Assembly: GCA_050013835.1 (NCBI GenBank) | Contig: JBEKEM010000012.1 | Location: 1-64,000 of the forward strand | Source: Bog-793 sp050013835 | Lineage (GTDB): Bacteria > Actinomycetota > Acidimicrobiia > Acidimicrobiales > Bog-793 | Reading direction: 5' to 3' | DNA: 64,000 bases | Shown here: positions 17,092-25,675 of the stretch, in pieces | Layout of the letters: the number at the start of each line of letters is the position of its first letter | Numbering within the stretch: the stretch's first letter is position 1 | Notes under the pieces: generated by a model | Seen by the model: only the letters and a program-made list of their open reading frames with translations | Databases searched by the model: none | Told to the model about the DNA's origin: nothing | Made by a program: the position numbers and the translations under genes

Positions 17092-19089
17092 ATGAGCGTC
17101 GCTCTTCACGCGCGCAGGGAGCACCCGCACGCGACACCCCGGAGGAGCCGGCACCGCTTGCGGCTGGTCGGAGAGTTGGCCGCGGCGTTGGCGATCCTGA
17201 CCCCCTTGCAAGCCGTCGGAGTGGTCACGTCGTTTACCCGACCGGCGGGCGACCTTCGAGCCGCCCTAGCCACGTCGAACCAGCTCACCCAGATCGCGTA
17301 CACGCTCGTTCGAGACTCCAAGGGTGGCCACGCCAACCCCGGAGCAGAAGCCGACCTTCTCTTCGGTGCGAACGGCGAGGTGTTCTTGTACTTCGCAGAT
17401 CCCAAGGAAGCTCTCGCCGAAGATGGGACCTACTCGTACTCGGGGGGCCGTCTCAGCCTGCACATCTCGACTCCGGACTTCAAGATCAACGGCGACTTCG
17501 CGCTGGATCTCTCGGCCAGCCAGGCAACGATGCCGTTCCTGGTGTTCTCCTCCGGACACGGTACGTCGCTGTGGAACCGCAAGGTCCTGAACCTCGGCGA
17601 CGGGATCCAGGCGATCTACAACGCGGCCATGAACGCGAGCACCCTGTCGCTGACACCAGCCGAGGGCGCCCAGCGCGCCTTGGCCTTCGCTCAGGCCTGG
17701 CTCACCGTACCGCTTATCGGCGACCCCAAGGCCGCGGGCGGTCGGCTCCGGCCTGGGGGGAAAGCGCCCGAGGGAAAGTGCACCGAAGAAGGCGACAACT
17801 GCATCACCGCTGTACGGAGCCTGGGTGACGACATCCTCATTTCCTACAGCGACGCGGATCCAACCCTGGTGACGCTCTACAGCTCAGTTCCCGCGCGGGC
17901 TAAGACGACACTGGTGCCGAGCGAGATCGCGAGCGACCCGCGGGTCTACCTCAACCCGGAGGTGCACCCGGATTCACAGTTCGACCCGGTCGACCGCTCG
18001 GCGGCAGTAATCGTGCCCGAGCCATCTCTGGAGACGCCCGGCTCGATCGCCGACATGGAGAGCACAATCCACAGCCGGCACGACACGGTGACGCAGCTGA
18101 GCGGCGCCGACGCGACCGTCGAGAACATCGCCATCCAGCTCAAGAAAGCGCCGGGCATACTCCTCTTCTCCACGCACGGCAACGAGGGCGGCATGCTCCT
18201 CACCGCCAGCAAGGTGAAGTTCGCCCCTGGCGAGAGCGAAGCGGTAGTGCAAGCCAAGTTCGCGAGCCAGCTCAAAAGCGAAGGGTTCGTTTCGCTGGCC
18301 AATTGGAAACTGAACGGCCAGAAGGCGTACTCGTTGGCCGAGGCCAGCTGCGGTTTCAACCTGTTCGAGCTCTCGACGGTCTGTGAGACGGGTGTCATGA
18401 TAACGCCCGCCTTCTGGAACTGGCTGGCGACCAAGTATCACGTCGACTGGTCCCACAGCCTTGTCTTCATAAGTGCCTGCGAAACCGACGCCACCCCCGA
18501 CCTCCGTAACCAGATCAAGGCCGCCAGCTACTGGGCGTTCACGCAGGACGTGTGGCCACCGTACGCAACCGCGGTGGAGGAGTACTTGCTCGCAACGCTC
18601 GCTCGGTCCACACGCTCGCCTGAGGAGGCGTACTACAACATCGTACGCATCGAGAACACGCACCAGATGATCTACAAAGAAGATCGGCTCTTCATTGGCG
18701 TTATCGGTAACGAGGGCAGCGCCGCCAGCCACTCCATCCTCAACGCTTGGGGGTGGAACGGCTCGAATTGGGTCGACTACTACGACTCAGGATGGATGAG
18801 CAGTTCCGTGGACCAGGGCGAGATCTGGTGGATGCTCTTCGCGGGAAGGTGGGACACCAACGCCGACGCAGGTGCGACCGCGCTCCAGACCTGTTTCGAC
18901 AAGTACTGGTCCCAGGGTGAACCAGGTGGTCTGGCGAACGAGTTCTGCAACTCGGCCAACGCCGGAATCTCGCATACCAAGGCCCGGCTAGGAAGAGACG
19001 TTGCTTACGCCATCTACTTGTTGATCGGGAAGAAGCCCGCCGGTTTTCCCGGGGGCTCCATTCCGCCGCGCTGGACCATGGACGACTGA
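17092..19089 (+). CDS. Secreted caspase-fold / CHAT-like putative peptidase
   Basis: 665 residues. I chose ATG 17092 because of AGAAGGAGGGG just upstream; the frame is open further 5'. A long basic N-region and hydrophobic core (about 25-50) give a signal peptide. The N-terminal half (about 60-290) is beta-rich and unassigned. The C-terminal half has two motifs expected of clan CD (caspase/CHAT) enzymes: LLFSTHGNEGG with candidate His362 after a hydrophobic strand, and SLVFISACETD with candidate Cys463. Several extra Cys pairs suggest disulfides in an extracellular protein. It is the only gene in segment B and lies between two attachment-like repeats, so it appears to be single-gene cargo. 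I do not recognise a named family; the dyad call is by motif. Confidence 0.7.
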   Translation: MSVALHARREHPHATPRRSRHRLRLVGELAAALAILTPLQAVGVVTSFTRPAGDLRAALATSNQLTQIAYTLVRDSKGGHANPGAEADLLFGANGEVFLYFADPKEALAEDGTYSYSGGRLSLHISTPDFKINGDFALDLSASQATMPFLVFSSGHGTSLWNRKVLNLGDGIQAIYNAAMNASTLSLTPAEGAQRALAFAQAWLTVPLIGDPKAAGGRLRPGGKAPEGKCTEEGDNCITAVRSLGDDILISYSDADPTLVTLYSSVPARAKTTLVPSEIASDPRVYLNPEVHPDSQFDPVDRSAAVIVPEPSLETPGSIADMESTIHSRHDTVTQLSGADATVENIAIQLKKAPGILLFSTHGNEGGMLLTASKVKFAPGESEAVVQAKFASQLKSEGFVSLANWKLNGQKAYSLAEASCGFNLFELSTVCETGVMITPAFWNWLATKYHVDWSHSLVFISACETDATPDLRNQIKAASYWAFTQDVWPPYATAVEEYLLATLARSTRSPEEAYYNIVRIENTHQMIYKEDRLFIGVIGNEGSAASHSILNAWGWNGSNWVDYYDSGWMSSSVDQGEIWWMLFAGRWDTNADAGATALQTCFDKYWSQGEPGGLANEFCNSANAGISHTKARLGRDVAYAIYLLIGKKPAGFPGGSIPPRWTMDD

Positions 19090-19561
19090 CGGCGCGCCGG
19101 TTCCCGCCGCGTGAACCTCGCGCGACCGCCGGCACCTCTTTGGCTCGCCGTCTTGCGCAAGTTGCGCCTGGGGAAGGCGCGGTGGCGCGATGGCCGGCGG
19201 TCGAGAGCGGAGTCGATGAGGGCCTGGGCTTTGTCGGGGGTGCACACGAACCCGAGCCTGGGCTTCGCGGCCCGATGTCGCCGGCGGTCGTCATGCTGTC
19301 TCTCACATACGTCTCTGGCGGGGCGCTTTAGCTCGGCGAGGACCACACCGACCAGTCCGGCGGACGCCAGCCACGTCGATACGTGCGGTGTCCACGTCCC
19401 GCGCCTGACGTCACTGGCACCGCCGGGGGAGGGGTGTGCCAGCGCCGTGACTGTTACCCCGTCAGATCGTCCTCGTCGACGGGCCAGACCATCGTCGGAT
19501 CGACGCCGCGGGCGACAAGGTTGTACGCCATCCACGCGCCGGTGAACGAGACGCCTGGATC
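19090..19561. other. Region of gene remnants before attachment site 3
   Basis: No intact gene. On the minus strand, frames ending at 19454 (SFTGAWMAYNLVARGVDPTM, then VWPVDEDDLTG and a stop) and around 19220-19380 (HVSTWLASAGLVGVVLAELKR in one piece; LGFVCTPDKAQALIDSALDRR in another) look like real protein but are short and interrupted. They are probably decayed genes of the integrated element; I cannot name the families. Confidence 0.35.
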
Positions 19562-19770
19562 GCGACTGACGCTAAGTCAAGAGGAGGTGGCCCATGTCCG
19601 CCAACTACACGCCAACTACGGGCACTAGTTGGCCGTCCGATATCGCTTGGTGCCGCTCGGGCGTAAATGGCCTCGGAGCTGGTGCGTTGCAATACAAGGC
19701 GTCACACTATGGCTGGGCGAACATGACTGGGGGTCAAGAGGTCCCGGGTTCAAATCCCGGCAGCCCGACT
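19562..19770 (+). repeat. Attachment-arm repeat, copy 1 (with att core)
   Basis: About 209 bases that align along their length with 27326-27534 at roughly two-thirds identity. Each copy begins GCGACTGACGC, has an AAGAGGAGG block, then two tandem CGCCAACTAC units 11 bases apart (19599-19608 and 19610-19619), a GGCGTAAATGGCC block, and ends with the tRNA-Pro core. The tandem units look like integrase arm-binding sites. The copies probably derive from related elements inserted one after the other. Confidence 0.6.
19725..19770 (+). repeat. Attachment-like copy 3 of the tRNA-Pro 3' end
   Basis: 46 bases identical to the tRNA-Pro 3' part, from GACTGGGGG through the acceptor strand, with no 5' half of a tRNA. 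It separates segments B and C. Confidence 0.85.
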
Positions 19771-19784
19771 AGGCGCGTTGCGCT

Positions 19785-20345
19785 CGCGACCTGACAGCGT
19801 TCCTGGCGGGGAAAGACCGTCGCTCTCCCACGGCCATGACGCGCTGGCCAGCCGGCCCCACGCTTTCCAGCGCGACCTGAACCATCTCGCACGCCGCCTC
19901 CAGCGTCTGTTCCGGCATGTAGACCACATCTTGGGGGAGGTACGGTCCCGTCGGTCGGCGCCGCTGGCGTCGCACAGCATCAACGGGTCCGCTGCTGTCC
20001 GATATCGATCCCGACGGCGCACGGCGCAGAGGGCTGGATCGAGAACAACGGCGCGGGACGGCCGGCACGGCGCACACCGAGTTCGTTCCCGACGGTGCCG
20101 GTCTCCTCGACGATTCCCGCGGAGATGAGGTCGGCCGTCAGGGCAGTTACGGTGGCTCGAGACAGGCTCGTACAGCGCTCGAACTACGTTCGGCTGGCGA
20201 CGCGGTTCTCGTGCGGCGACCGCAGGATCCGCGTCCGGCCCTCGCTGCGCAAGCTCGACGGACTCCGGTGGGTTCCGGCGACGTCGATGGGGACTGTCCG
20301 CCGAGCAGATCGCTGCCCTCGCGGCCAGGCGTCTGGCTGGTCCGA
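19785..20345 (-). pseudogene. Frameshifted ROK-family transcriptional regulator
   Basis: Read from about 20345 downward, the minus strand gives successive ROK pieces in shifting frames: a winged-helix part (TVTALTADLISAGIVEETG), a linker (RRAGRPAPLFSIQP), the start of the kinase-like domain (CAVGIDIGQQRT, LMLCDASGADRRDRT) and then PEQTLEAACEMVQVALES and RVMAVG. No single frame spans them and the C-terminal half is absent. It lies divergent to, and about 270 bases from, the ribose-type transporter, which it probably once regulated. The stretch 20346-20613 holds nothing else I can assign. Confidence 0.6.
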
Positions 20346-20613
20346 GGTGATCATCAGTGCCAGAGTACCGACAGCTGCTGGGTCCTATATTGGGCGAAAA
20401 TTGGGCTCTTTCAGGGCCGTAGTCGATTGACTTGTGCCGAAGACGACGGTACAGTCGCCTTCCAGCCGGCGAATGGGGCGGCTCAGGACGGATGCTTGGT
20501 GCTGAGCCGGTCTTCTCCTGTAGGTAAACCACGGAACCGAAAGCGCGCGCCAAGCAGGGCTCCCTGGGCGAACTGGAGTCGTTGACGGCGCCAAGAGTGG
20601 CGCTCGCGAGGAG

Positions 20614-21672
20614 GTGAAGAGGCTGCAGGAGCCCACTGATCTCTCTCTCGGCCCGGAGGACACCTCCTCCGCGGTGGTTGAGGTTCCAGAGCAGCGCGCC
20701 TCCTGGTGGCGCCGCGCCTTAGCCCAGGGCGGATTAAGACTCCTTGCCGTTCCTTGGATCGGCGTCCTCGTCGGCATCGTCGTTCTGGGGGCGGTGTTCA
20801 ATTCCTCAGCGCCGTGTCGCTGTTTCCTATCACGTGGCAACCTCCTCACGACGGCTCAGGAGTTCTCGTATGTCGGCATCGCCGCCCTTGGGGGGGCGAT
20901 GGTGATCATGACCAAGGGCATCGACCTCTCCGTGGGGTCGAACATGAGCTTGTCGGGTCTCTTGGCAGCGGCAGTGATGGCCCATGGGCACGGCACGGCG
21001 CTCGGTCTCCTCGCCGGCCTCGGCGTGGGGATCGGGGTGGGCGCAGTCAACGGCTTTCTCGTGACCGTGGTGGGAATGCAGCCCTTCATAGCGACCCTGG
21101 GCATGCTGAGCGTGGTCGGCGGCTATGCGGTGGCCTACAGCCAGGGGTTCACGCTCTACCCGCCTCAGTCCTTCGACAAGTTTGGGCAAGGGTCGGTCCT
21201 TGGTATCCCCAACCCCGTGGTGGTCATGATCGGGCTCGCCGTCGTGCTCACGCTGTTCCTCCGCTACACGCCGTTGGGCCGTAATATCTACGCTGTGGGT
21301 GGCAACGAGGACGCCGCCCGCCTGCTCGGTATCAAGGTGAAGCGAGTCAAGTTCTTCACCTACGCCCTAGCGGGTCTTCTTGGCTCCGTTGGTGGCGTGC
21401 TCTTGATGTCGTTCCTGGGTTCGGCCAACCCAAGCCAAGGCGTCGGCGACGAGCTCAACGTGATCGCCGGCGCCGTGATCGGAGGGGTCAGCCTGTTCGG
21501 CGGCCAGGGCACCCTCATCGGGACGGTGCTGGGAGTTACCCTGGTCGGGGAGATCTCGGATGGGCTCACCCTGGCTCAAGTGCCGGGCTATTGGACCGAG
21601 CTGGTGGTCGGGTGCGTGATCCTGACTGCCATCGGGGTCGACCAGCTGCGACGACGCCTACGGCGCAGCTAG
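20614..21672 (+). CDS. Ribose-type ABC transporter permease
   Basis: 352 residues, BPD_transp_2 family (RbsC/XylH/AraH type), with about ten membrane segments. The family core motif is seen as GGAMVIMTKGIDLSVGSNMS near residue 90, with GTLIGTVLGVTLVGEISDG near the C-terminus. It forms the homodimeric channel for a monosaccharide. A GAGGAGG sequence abuts GTG 20614 closely, so the real start may be slightly downstream. Next genes are the binding protein and ATPase, all on the same strand. Confidence 0.92.
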   Translation: MKRLQEPTDLSLGPEDTSSAVVEVPEQRASWWRRALAQGGLRLLAVPWIGVLVGIVVLGAVFNSSAPCRCFLSRGNLLTTAQEFSYVGIAALGGAMVIMTKGIDLSVGSNMSLSGLLAAAVMAHGHGTALGLLAGLGVGIGVGAVNGFLVTVVGMQPFIATLGMLSVVGGYAVAYSQGFTLYPPQSFDKFGQGSVLGIPNPVVVMIGLAVVLTLFLRYTPLGRNIYAVGGNEDAARLLGIKVKRVKFFTYALAGLLGSVGGVLLMSFLGSANPSQGVGDELNVIAGAVIGGVSLFGGQGTLIGTVLGVTLVGEISDGLTLAQVPGYWTELVVGCVILTAIGVDQLRRRLRRS

Positions 21673-21800
21673 ATTGGGGTGTCAGATGGGCGCATAGACC
21701 TGGCCACACAAAGGACATGGCCAGCGGGTGTGTCAGTTGACAAGACCGGGACCAAGGACAAACGGAACACAAGAGAACAGACTGAAGAAGGGAGGAAGAG

Positions 21801-22910
21801 ATGAGCGAGACACCTGGGTCGGGTGCTGCCAAGACCACGAAACTTACTTCACGGAGGGACTTCCTAAAGCTTGCGGGAGCCTCCGCTGGCGCCCTGGCGG
21901 CGTCCTCATTGTGGACACCGAAGGCGTTCGCGGCAGTTCCCACCAGGAAGTACAAGATCGCGATCGTCCCCAAGGGCCTGGACAACCCCGTGTTCGCGCT
22001 GGCCAAGCTCGGGCTCGAACAGCGGGCTAGCGAGCTCGGCGACGTGGAACCGATCTTCACCGCGGGGACCACGACCAACACGGAGCTCGACATCAACGTG
22101 CTTGAAGGGCTGGTGACGTCCAAGGTGGACGCGATCGGGATCAGCTGCAACGACCCGGTGGCCTACATCCCAGTGATAAACAAGGCCATATCCAATGGCA
22201 TCTGTGTGATGTGCTGGGACTCGGACGCCCCCAAGAGCAACCGCGTCTGCTTCTACGGCGTAAACAGTTACACGGTAGGACAGAACATGGGCCGCGAGAT
22301 GACCAAGTTGCTCCATGGGCACGGCAACGTCGTGATTGTCAGTGGAGACCCGTCCGCCCTCAACTTGAACCTGCGCATCGCGGGCGTGAAGTCGAGGCTA
22401 GGGAAGGGCATCACAGTCCTCAACACGGCGTACACGATGGACGACACCCCGACGGCGATTGCCGACACCGAGGACGTCATCCGTAGCTACGGCTCGACCC
22501 TCAACGGGATAATCATGGTCGGCGGCTGGGCCCTGTTCTCCAGTGTCGGGGCAACTCCGCTGCTCGACCACTACAAGGGCAAGATCAAGGTCGAGTCCTT
22601 CGACCCGTTGGCATCGGTGGTCACGTATCTGAAAGACGGCATTGTCCAGTCGGTGTGGACCCAGGACTACTGGGGCTGGGGGTACGAGTCGACCACGATC
22701 CTTTACTCCCTGCTAAAGGGCGGGGGTTGGCACGAGACGATCCCGCAGCCGTCGCACAACGTGCTGCCGTCGGACTGGAAAGTCTGGCAGGCGCGTTGGG
22801 CCGCGACGACCGGGTCCTACGGGGCAGCGGCCAAGGTCTGGGGTGAACCCGCCTTCACGGCTCCCGGCCCCGCGGGTTCTTCGGGACCGATCAGGACGTG
22901 GAAGTCATAA
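21801..22910 (+). CDS. Sugar-binding periplasmic protein with Tat signal
   Basis: 369 residues, periplasmic-binding-protein type 4 (RbsB-like). The N-terminus has a twin-arginine motif SRRDFLK followed by an Ala-rich hydrophobic stretch and AFAAVP, so export of a folded protein by Tat is expected. The mature part shows YKIAIVPKGLDNPVFALAK, NVLEGLVTSKVDAIGISCND and GVKSRLGKGITV, typical of this fold. GGGAGGAAGAG lies just before ATG 21801. It should feed the RbsC-like permease; the sugar is unknown, a pentose or similar being likely from the island's theme. Confidence 0.92.
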   Translation: MSETPGSGAAKTTKLTSRRDFLKLAGASAGALAASSLWTPKAFAAVPTRKYKIAIVPKGLDNPVFALAKLGLEQRASELGDVEPIFTAGTTTNTELDINVLEGLVTSKVDAIGISCNDPVAYIPVINKAISNGICVMCWDSDAPKSNRVCFYGVNSYTVGQNMGREMTKLLHGHGNVVIVSGDPSALNLNLRIAGVKSRLGKGITVLNTAYTMDDTPTAIADTEDVIRSYGSTLNGIIMVGGWALFSSVGATPLLDHYKGKIKVESFDPLASVVTYLKDGIVQSVWTQDYWGWGYESTTILYSLLKGGGWHETIPQPSHNVLPSDWKVWQARWAATTGSYGAAAKVWGEPAFTAPGPAGSSGPIRTWKS

Positions 22911-23722
22911 CAACCGCATCGTCAGTGGGCGATGGCGACGGGCAAGCGCCCGTCGCCATCGCTTCACCTGTGCTCGAGGCGAGACGTATCTCGAAAGCGT
23001 TCGGCCACGTCCAGGCGCTGAGCGAGGTCGACCTCGACCTACTCCCGGGGGAAGTGCTGGGGCTGGTCGGTGACAACGGCGCCGGGAAGTCGACATTGAT
23101 CAAGATCCTCTCCGGAGTGCTGCAGCCTGATTCCGGCGAGATTGTTGTCAACGGCCAGCGCGCCCACTTGCACAGCCCGGTGGCAGCCCGGTCCCTCGGT
23201 ATTGAAACCGTCTACCAGGAACTGGCCGTGGTGCCCATGCTGGACGTGGCTGAAAACCTCTTCCTCGGTCGCGAGGTGCGGCTGGGAGGCCGCTTCGGCC
23301 ATCTGCTCCCGATCATCAACCGTCGAGCCATGCAGCGCCAAGCGCGTGAGCAGTTCAACTCGTTGAACATTGGCATGGGGTCATTGCACCAGCGTGTCGA
23401 GACCCTCTCAGGGGGCCAGCGCCAGGGGGTGGCAGTCAGCCGGGCGGTGCTTTTCGGGCGGAGCATCGTCATCCTGGACGAACCGACGGCGGCGCTCGGG
23501 GTCCGCGAGTCGAAAGCCGTCCTCGGGCTGATCCAGACGATCAATCAGCGCGGCATGAGCATCATCCTGATCAGTCACAACATGCCTCAGGTTTTCGAGC
23601 TGACGACCCGCATCCTTGTCCTCAGGGCGGGACGGCGCGCAGGGGTGGTGCGTACCGCCGAGACCGACATGGAACAGGTGGTGCGATTGATGACGGGCGC
23701 CGAGATCCAGCAAGCCTCTTGA
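22898..23722 (+). CDS. Sugar ABC transporter ATP-binding protein, single nucleotide-binding domain
   Basis: 274 residues with Walker A GDNGAGKST, signature LSGGQRQG and Walker B IVILDEPTAAL, then the switch His in LISHN. Ribose-type importers usually have a double-domain ATPase of about 500 residues; this one carries only one domain, as in the fructose FrcA type, so it is expected to act as a homodimer. GTG 22898 overlaps the end of the binding-protein gene by 13 bases. It completes a three-gene importer. The next 300 bases (23723-24021) show no intact gene. Confidence 0.92.
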   Translation: MEVITTASSVGDGDGQAPVAIASPVLEARRISKAFGHVQALSEVDLDLLPGEVLGLVGDNGAGKSTLIKILSGVLQPDSGEIVVNGQRAHLHSPVAARSLGIETVYQELAVVPMLDVAENLFLGREVRLGGRFGHLLPIINRRAMQRQAREQFNSLNIGMGSLHQRVETLSGGQRQGVAVSRAVLFGRSIVILDEPTAALGVRESKAVLGLIQTINQRGMSIILISHNMPQVFELTTRILVLRAGRRAGVVRTAETDMEQVVRLMTGAEIQQAS

Positions 23723-24021
23723 CGCGCCCAGACGCCCGGCAGATCCACTTAGCGTGCCTTTCTCCAGCGGCAGCAAGTCAGGGCAGATGTCCGTCAAATC
23801 AGCGGCAGCTCAGGGTGGAGCGCGTCGGCATTGCCGTCAGGTCTCTTGAAGAAGCACCACCCGAACATTAAAGATGCGGGGTTCTCAAACAGCACATCCA
23901 CCCAGGCGACCTCACCGATGGATTCGACGCCTGGAGCGGCAAGCTCGTCCCGGCCAACAGTCAGACCGTCGACTGCGAAAGCGTTGAGGGGACGTTCGCC
24001 TCTTCGCCGAGGCGATTTCAG

Positions 24022-24756
24022 CTACGGAAGATCGCCGCGAAGGTCGGCGGTCGCGTCCGCCCGGGACTCAACGCTTCGCACCGATTTCCTTCTACTGAGT
24101 GCAACGCCTTCTCGCTCTTCTTGTAGCCACCGCGGCGCGTGCTTCCTTGCCCAAGCTTCAGGTACCCATCCCCTCACGATCGACCGGAGCGCGTCGCGAT
24201 GGGTGAGGGCGAAACCGATGTGGCCGATCACGACGATGAAGATGGCGAACGCCAGCACCTCGTGGACGAAAGTTGCTCCTTCACGCCAGTTGACGGGGAA
24301 CACGTTGAACCACTTGAGGATCAATCCGGTCCCGAGCATGACGACGATTGCACCGGCGACAAATATCGCGTTGAGCTTCTGTGCCGGGTTGAACTTGTCG
24401 GTGATCTGGGGGGCGTTCCTGCCGAGGTGCCAAAGCCAGCGGACCTCGTCCTCGGTCCAGCGACTGATACGCCGCATATCGCGCCGCATCCTCGCTCCCC
24501 AAGGTCCCAGCACGGACACGACGAGCGGAACCGGCAACGCCACTCCCGCCCAGAGATGAATCTCGGCGATCAGAAGGTGACGTCCGACAAGGCGCTCGAC
24601 CAATGAGAAGTACAGAGGCAGGGCGGTGAGCATGAGGATGCCGAACAGCACGGCATTGGCCCAGTGGGCGACCCGTTGTACGAGATCAAAGCGGGTGATC
24701 CTGAGGGGCGTCAGTGCTTTGCCGGAAGGCTGACTTCGATCTGGGTTCGCGGGCAC
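24022..24756 (-). CDS. Cytochrome b561-type membrane subunit (formate dehydrogenase gamma-like)
   Basis: 244 residues with four membrane helices and His residues placed for two b hemes: RVAHWANAVLF in helix 1, AEIHLWAGVA in helix 2, FVHEVLAFAIF in helix 3 and VIGHIGFALTHRDAL in helix 4. A long cytoplasmic loop (about 85-125) and charged tail are also seen. It probably passes electrons between the quinone pool and the molybdopterin enzyme encoded nine bases upstream on the same strand, as in related two-gene systems. The physiological substrate is unknown. Confidence 0.85.
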   Translation of the reverse strand: MPANPDRSQPSGKALTPLRITRFDLVQRVAHWANAVLFGILMLTALPLYFSLVERLVGRHLLIAEIHLWAGVALPVPLVVSVLGPWGARMRRDMRRISRWTEDEVRWLWHLGRNAPQITDKFNPAQKLNAIFVAGAIVVMLGTGLILKWFNVFPVNWREGATFVHEVLAFAIFIVVIGHIGFALTHRDALRSIVRGWVPEAWARKHAPRWLQEEREGVALSRRKSVRSVESRADATADLRGDLP

Positions 24757-24765
24757 GCGGTTCTT

Positions 24766-25476
24766 TCAGCCAGACGCCGTGTCACTCGGGCCAGTAGAGC
24801 CGTCGAGCCAGCCGTTGACCGGGTAGCCGCTCTGCTCCCAGAAACCGGGCTCGACCTTGTCCACAACCCGGATAGCCGAGAGCCACTTGAGCGACTTGTA
24901 GCCGAACATCGGAGCCACGTAGAGCCTGACGGGGCCGCCGTGCTCGGTCGTGATCGGACCTCCGAGCATGCGGTAGGCGACGATGACGTCAGGGAGACGA
25001 GCCTGGTCGAGCGTCAGGCTTTCGGTGTCGGAGCCGTCATAGGAAGAGAACGACAAGGCGACGGCCTCCGGCTTCACTCGGGCGGCGTCGAGCACGTCGC
25101 TCAGCTTCACACCCTCCCAGTGCACGTCTGGTACCTGCCATCCCGTCACGCACTGGAACATCTTTACGAGCTTGGTACTGGGCATGGCCTCGAGGTCGGC
25201 GATGGTGAGCGTGAGCGGTCGCTCTACGAGCCCCGTGACCTCGAGCCGGTAGCGATCCGGTGTGATGCGGGGAAACGTGTTTGTGACGCTGTAGATCTGG
25301 AAGTTGTCACCTCCTGGGAGCAGGCGACCCAGGCCGGACCCAAGCATCTTGCCCAGCCTTCTTTGCACCGTGGCACCAGCGACGATTCCCACCGCGCCAA
25401 GACCGATCATGCCGAGGAATACCCGCCTTCCCACGCGCACGGGTCGCTCAAGCTGGTTTTGAGAACTTTCTGTCAT
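24766..25476 (-). CDS. Molybdopterin-dependent oxidoreductase, sulfite oxidase fold
   Basis: 236 residues from ATG 25476. A membrane segment follows GRRVFLGMIG and an RR pair, so Tat export with an N-terminal anchor is likely. The sulfite-oxidase-type Moco domain shows RYRLEVTGLVERPLTLTIAD, the Moco-ligand Cys in MFQCVTGW, and HGGPVRLYVAPMFGYKSLKW. It resembles YedY/MsrP-like proteins but is paired with a b-type cytochrome subunit. The ATG overlaps the stop of a small 36-codon ORF (ATGA). Expression is probably controlled by the divergent TetR regulator through the palindrome at 25600-25625. Confidence 0.85.
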   Translation of the reverse strand: MTESSQNQLERPVRVGRRVFLGMIGLGAVGIVAGATVQRRLGKMLGSGLGRLLPGGDNFQIYSVTNTFPRITPDRYRLEVTGLVERPLTLTIADLEAMPSTKLVKMFQCVTGWQVPDVHWEGVKLSDVLDAARVKPEAVALSFSSYDGSDTESLTLDQARLPDVIVAYRMLGGPITTEHGGPVRLYVAPMFGYKSLKWLSAIRVVDKVEPGFWEQSGYPVNGWLDGSTGPSDTASG

Positions 25477-25583
25477 GGCATGGGTCGCTCCGCGTTGAAG
25501 AGGGACTGCAGAGCGGCCTCGATGTCGGCAGTGGTTTCGTCGAGTTGAGGCTGAAGGCGCAGCGGGGCTTCTGTCGTCGACAA
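25473..25583 (-). CDS. Small ORF overlapping the molybdoenzyme gene
   Basis: A 36-residue ORF starts at TTG 25583 with GAGGAG six bases upstream and ends with TGA overlapping the molybdoenzyme ATG. The peptide (STTEAPLRLQPQL, then DETTADIEAALQSLFNAERP) is acidic and probably helical, with no cysteines or membrane segment. Position between operator and enzyme gene, a good ribosome site and the ATGA overlap suggest a leader or coupled microprotein. It may also be non-functional. Confidence 0.4.
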   Translation of the reverse strand: MSTTEAPLRLQPQLDETTADIEAALQSLFNAERPMP

Positions 25584-25599
25584 AAGGGCTCCTCACGAA

Positions 25600-25625
25600 T
25601 AGAGTGGACTGCGCGGTCCATTCTA
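25600..25625. promoter_or_regulatory. Palindromic TetR-type operator in divergent intergenic region
   Basis: TAGAGTGGAC (25600-25609), six bases, then GTCCATTCTA (25616-25625) form a palindrome with one mismatch. It sits between the divergent molybdoenzyme and TetR genes, where an autoregulated TetR operator is expected. It also argues against the TetR start at 25604, which would lie inside it. Confidence 0.7.
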
Positions 25626-25675
25626 TGCTCCGCGAATCGACTAGCAAGTCCAAATTCTGTGAGGACTCAGCAAAC

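Noticed and set aside
19750..20553. 267-codon minus-strand ORF as an intact gene
   Set aside because: It is Arg/Pro-rich and the ROK motifs appear in different frames, so it is a pseudogene remnant.
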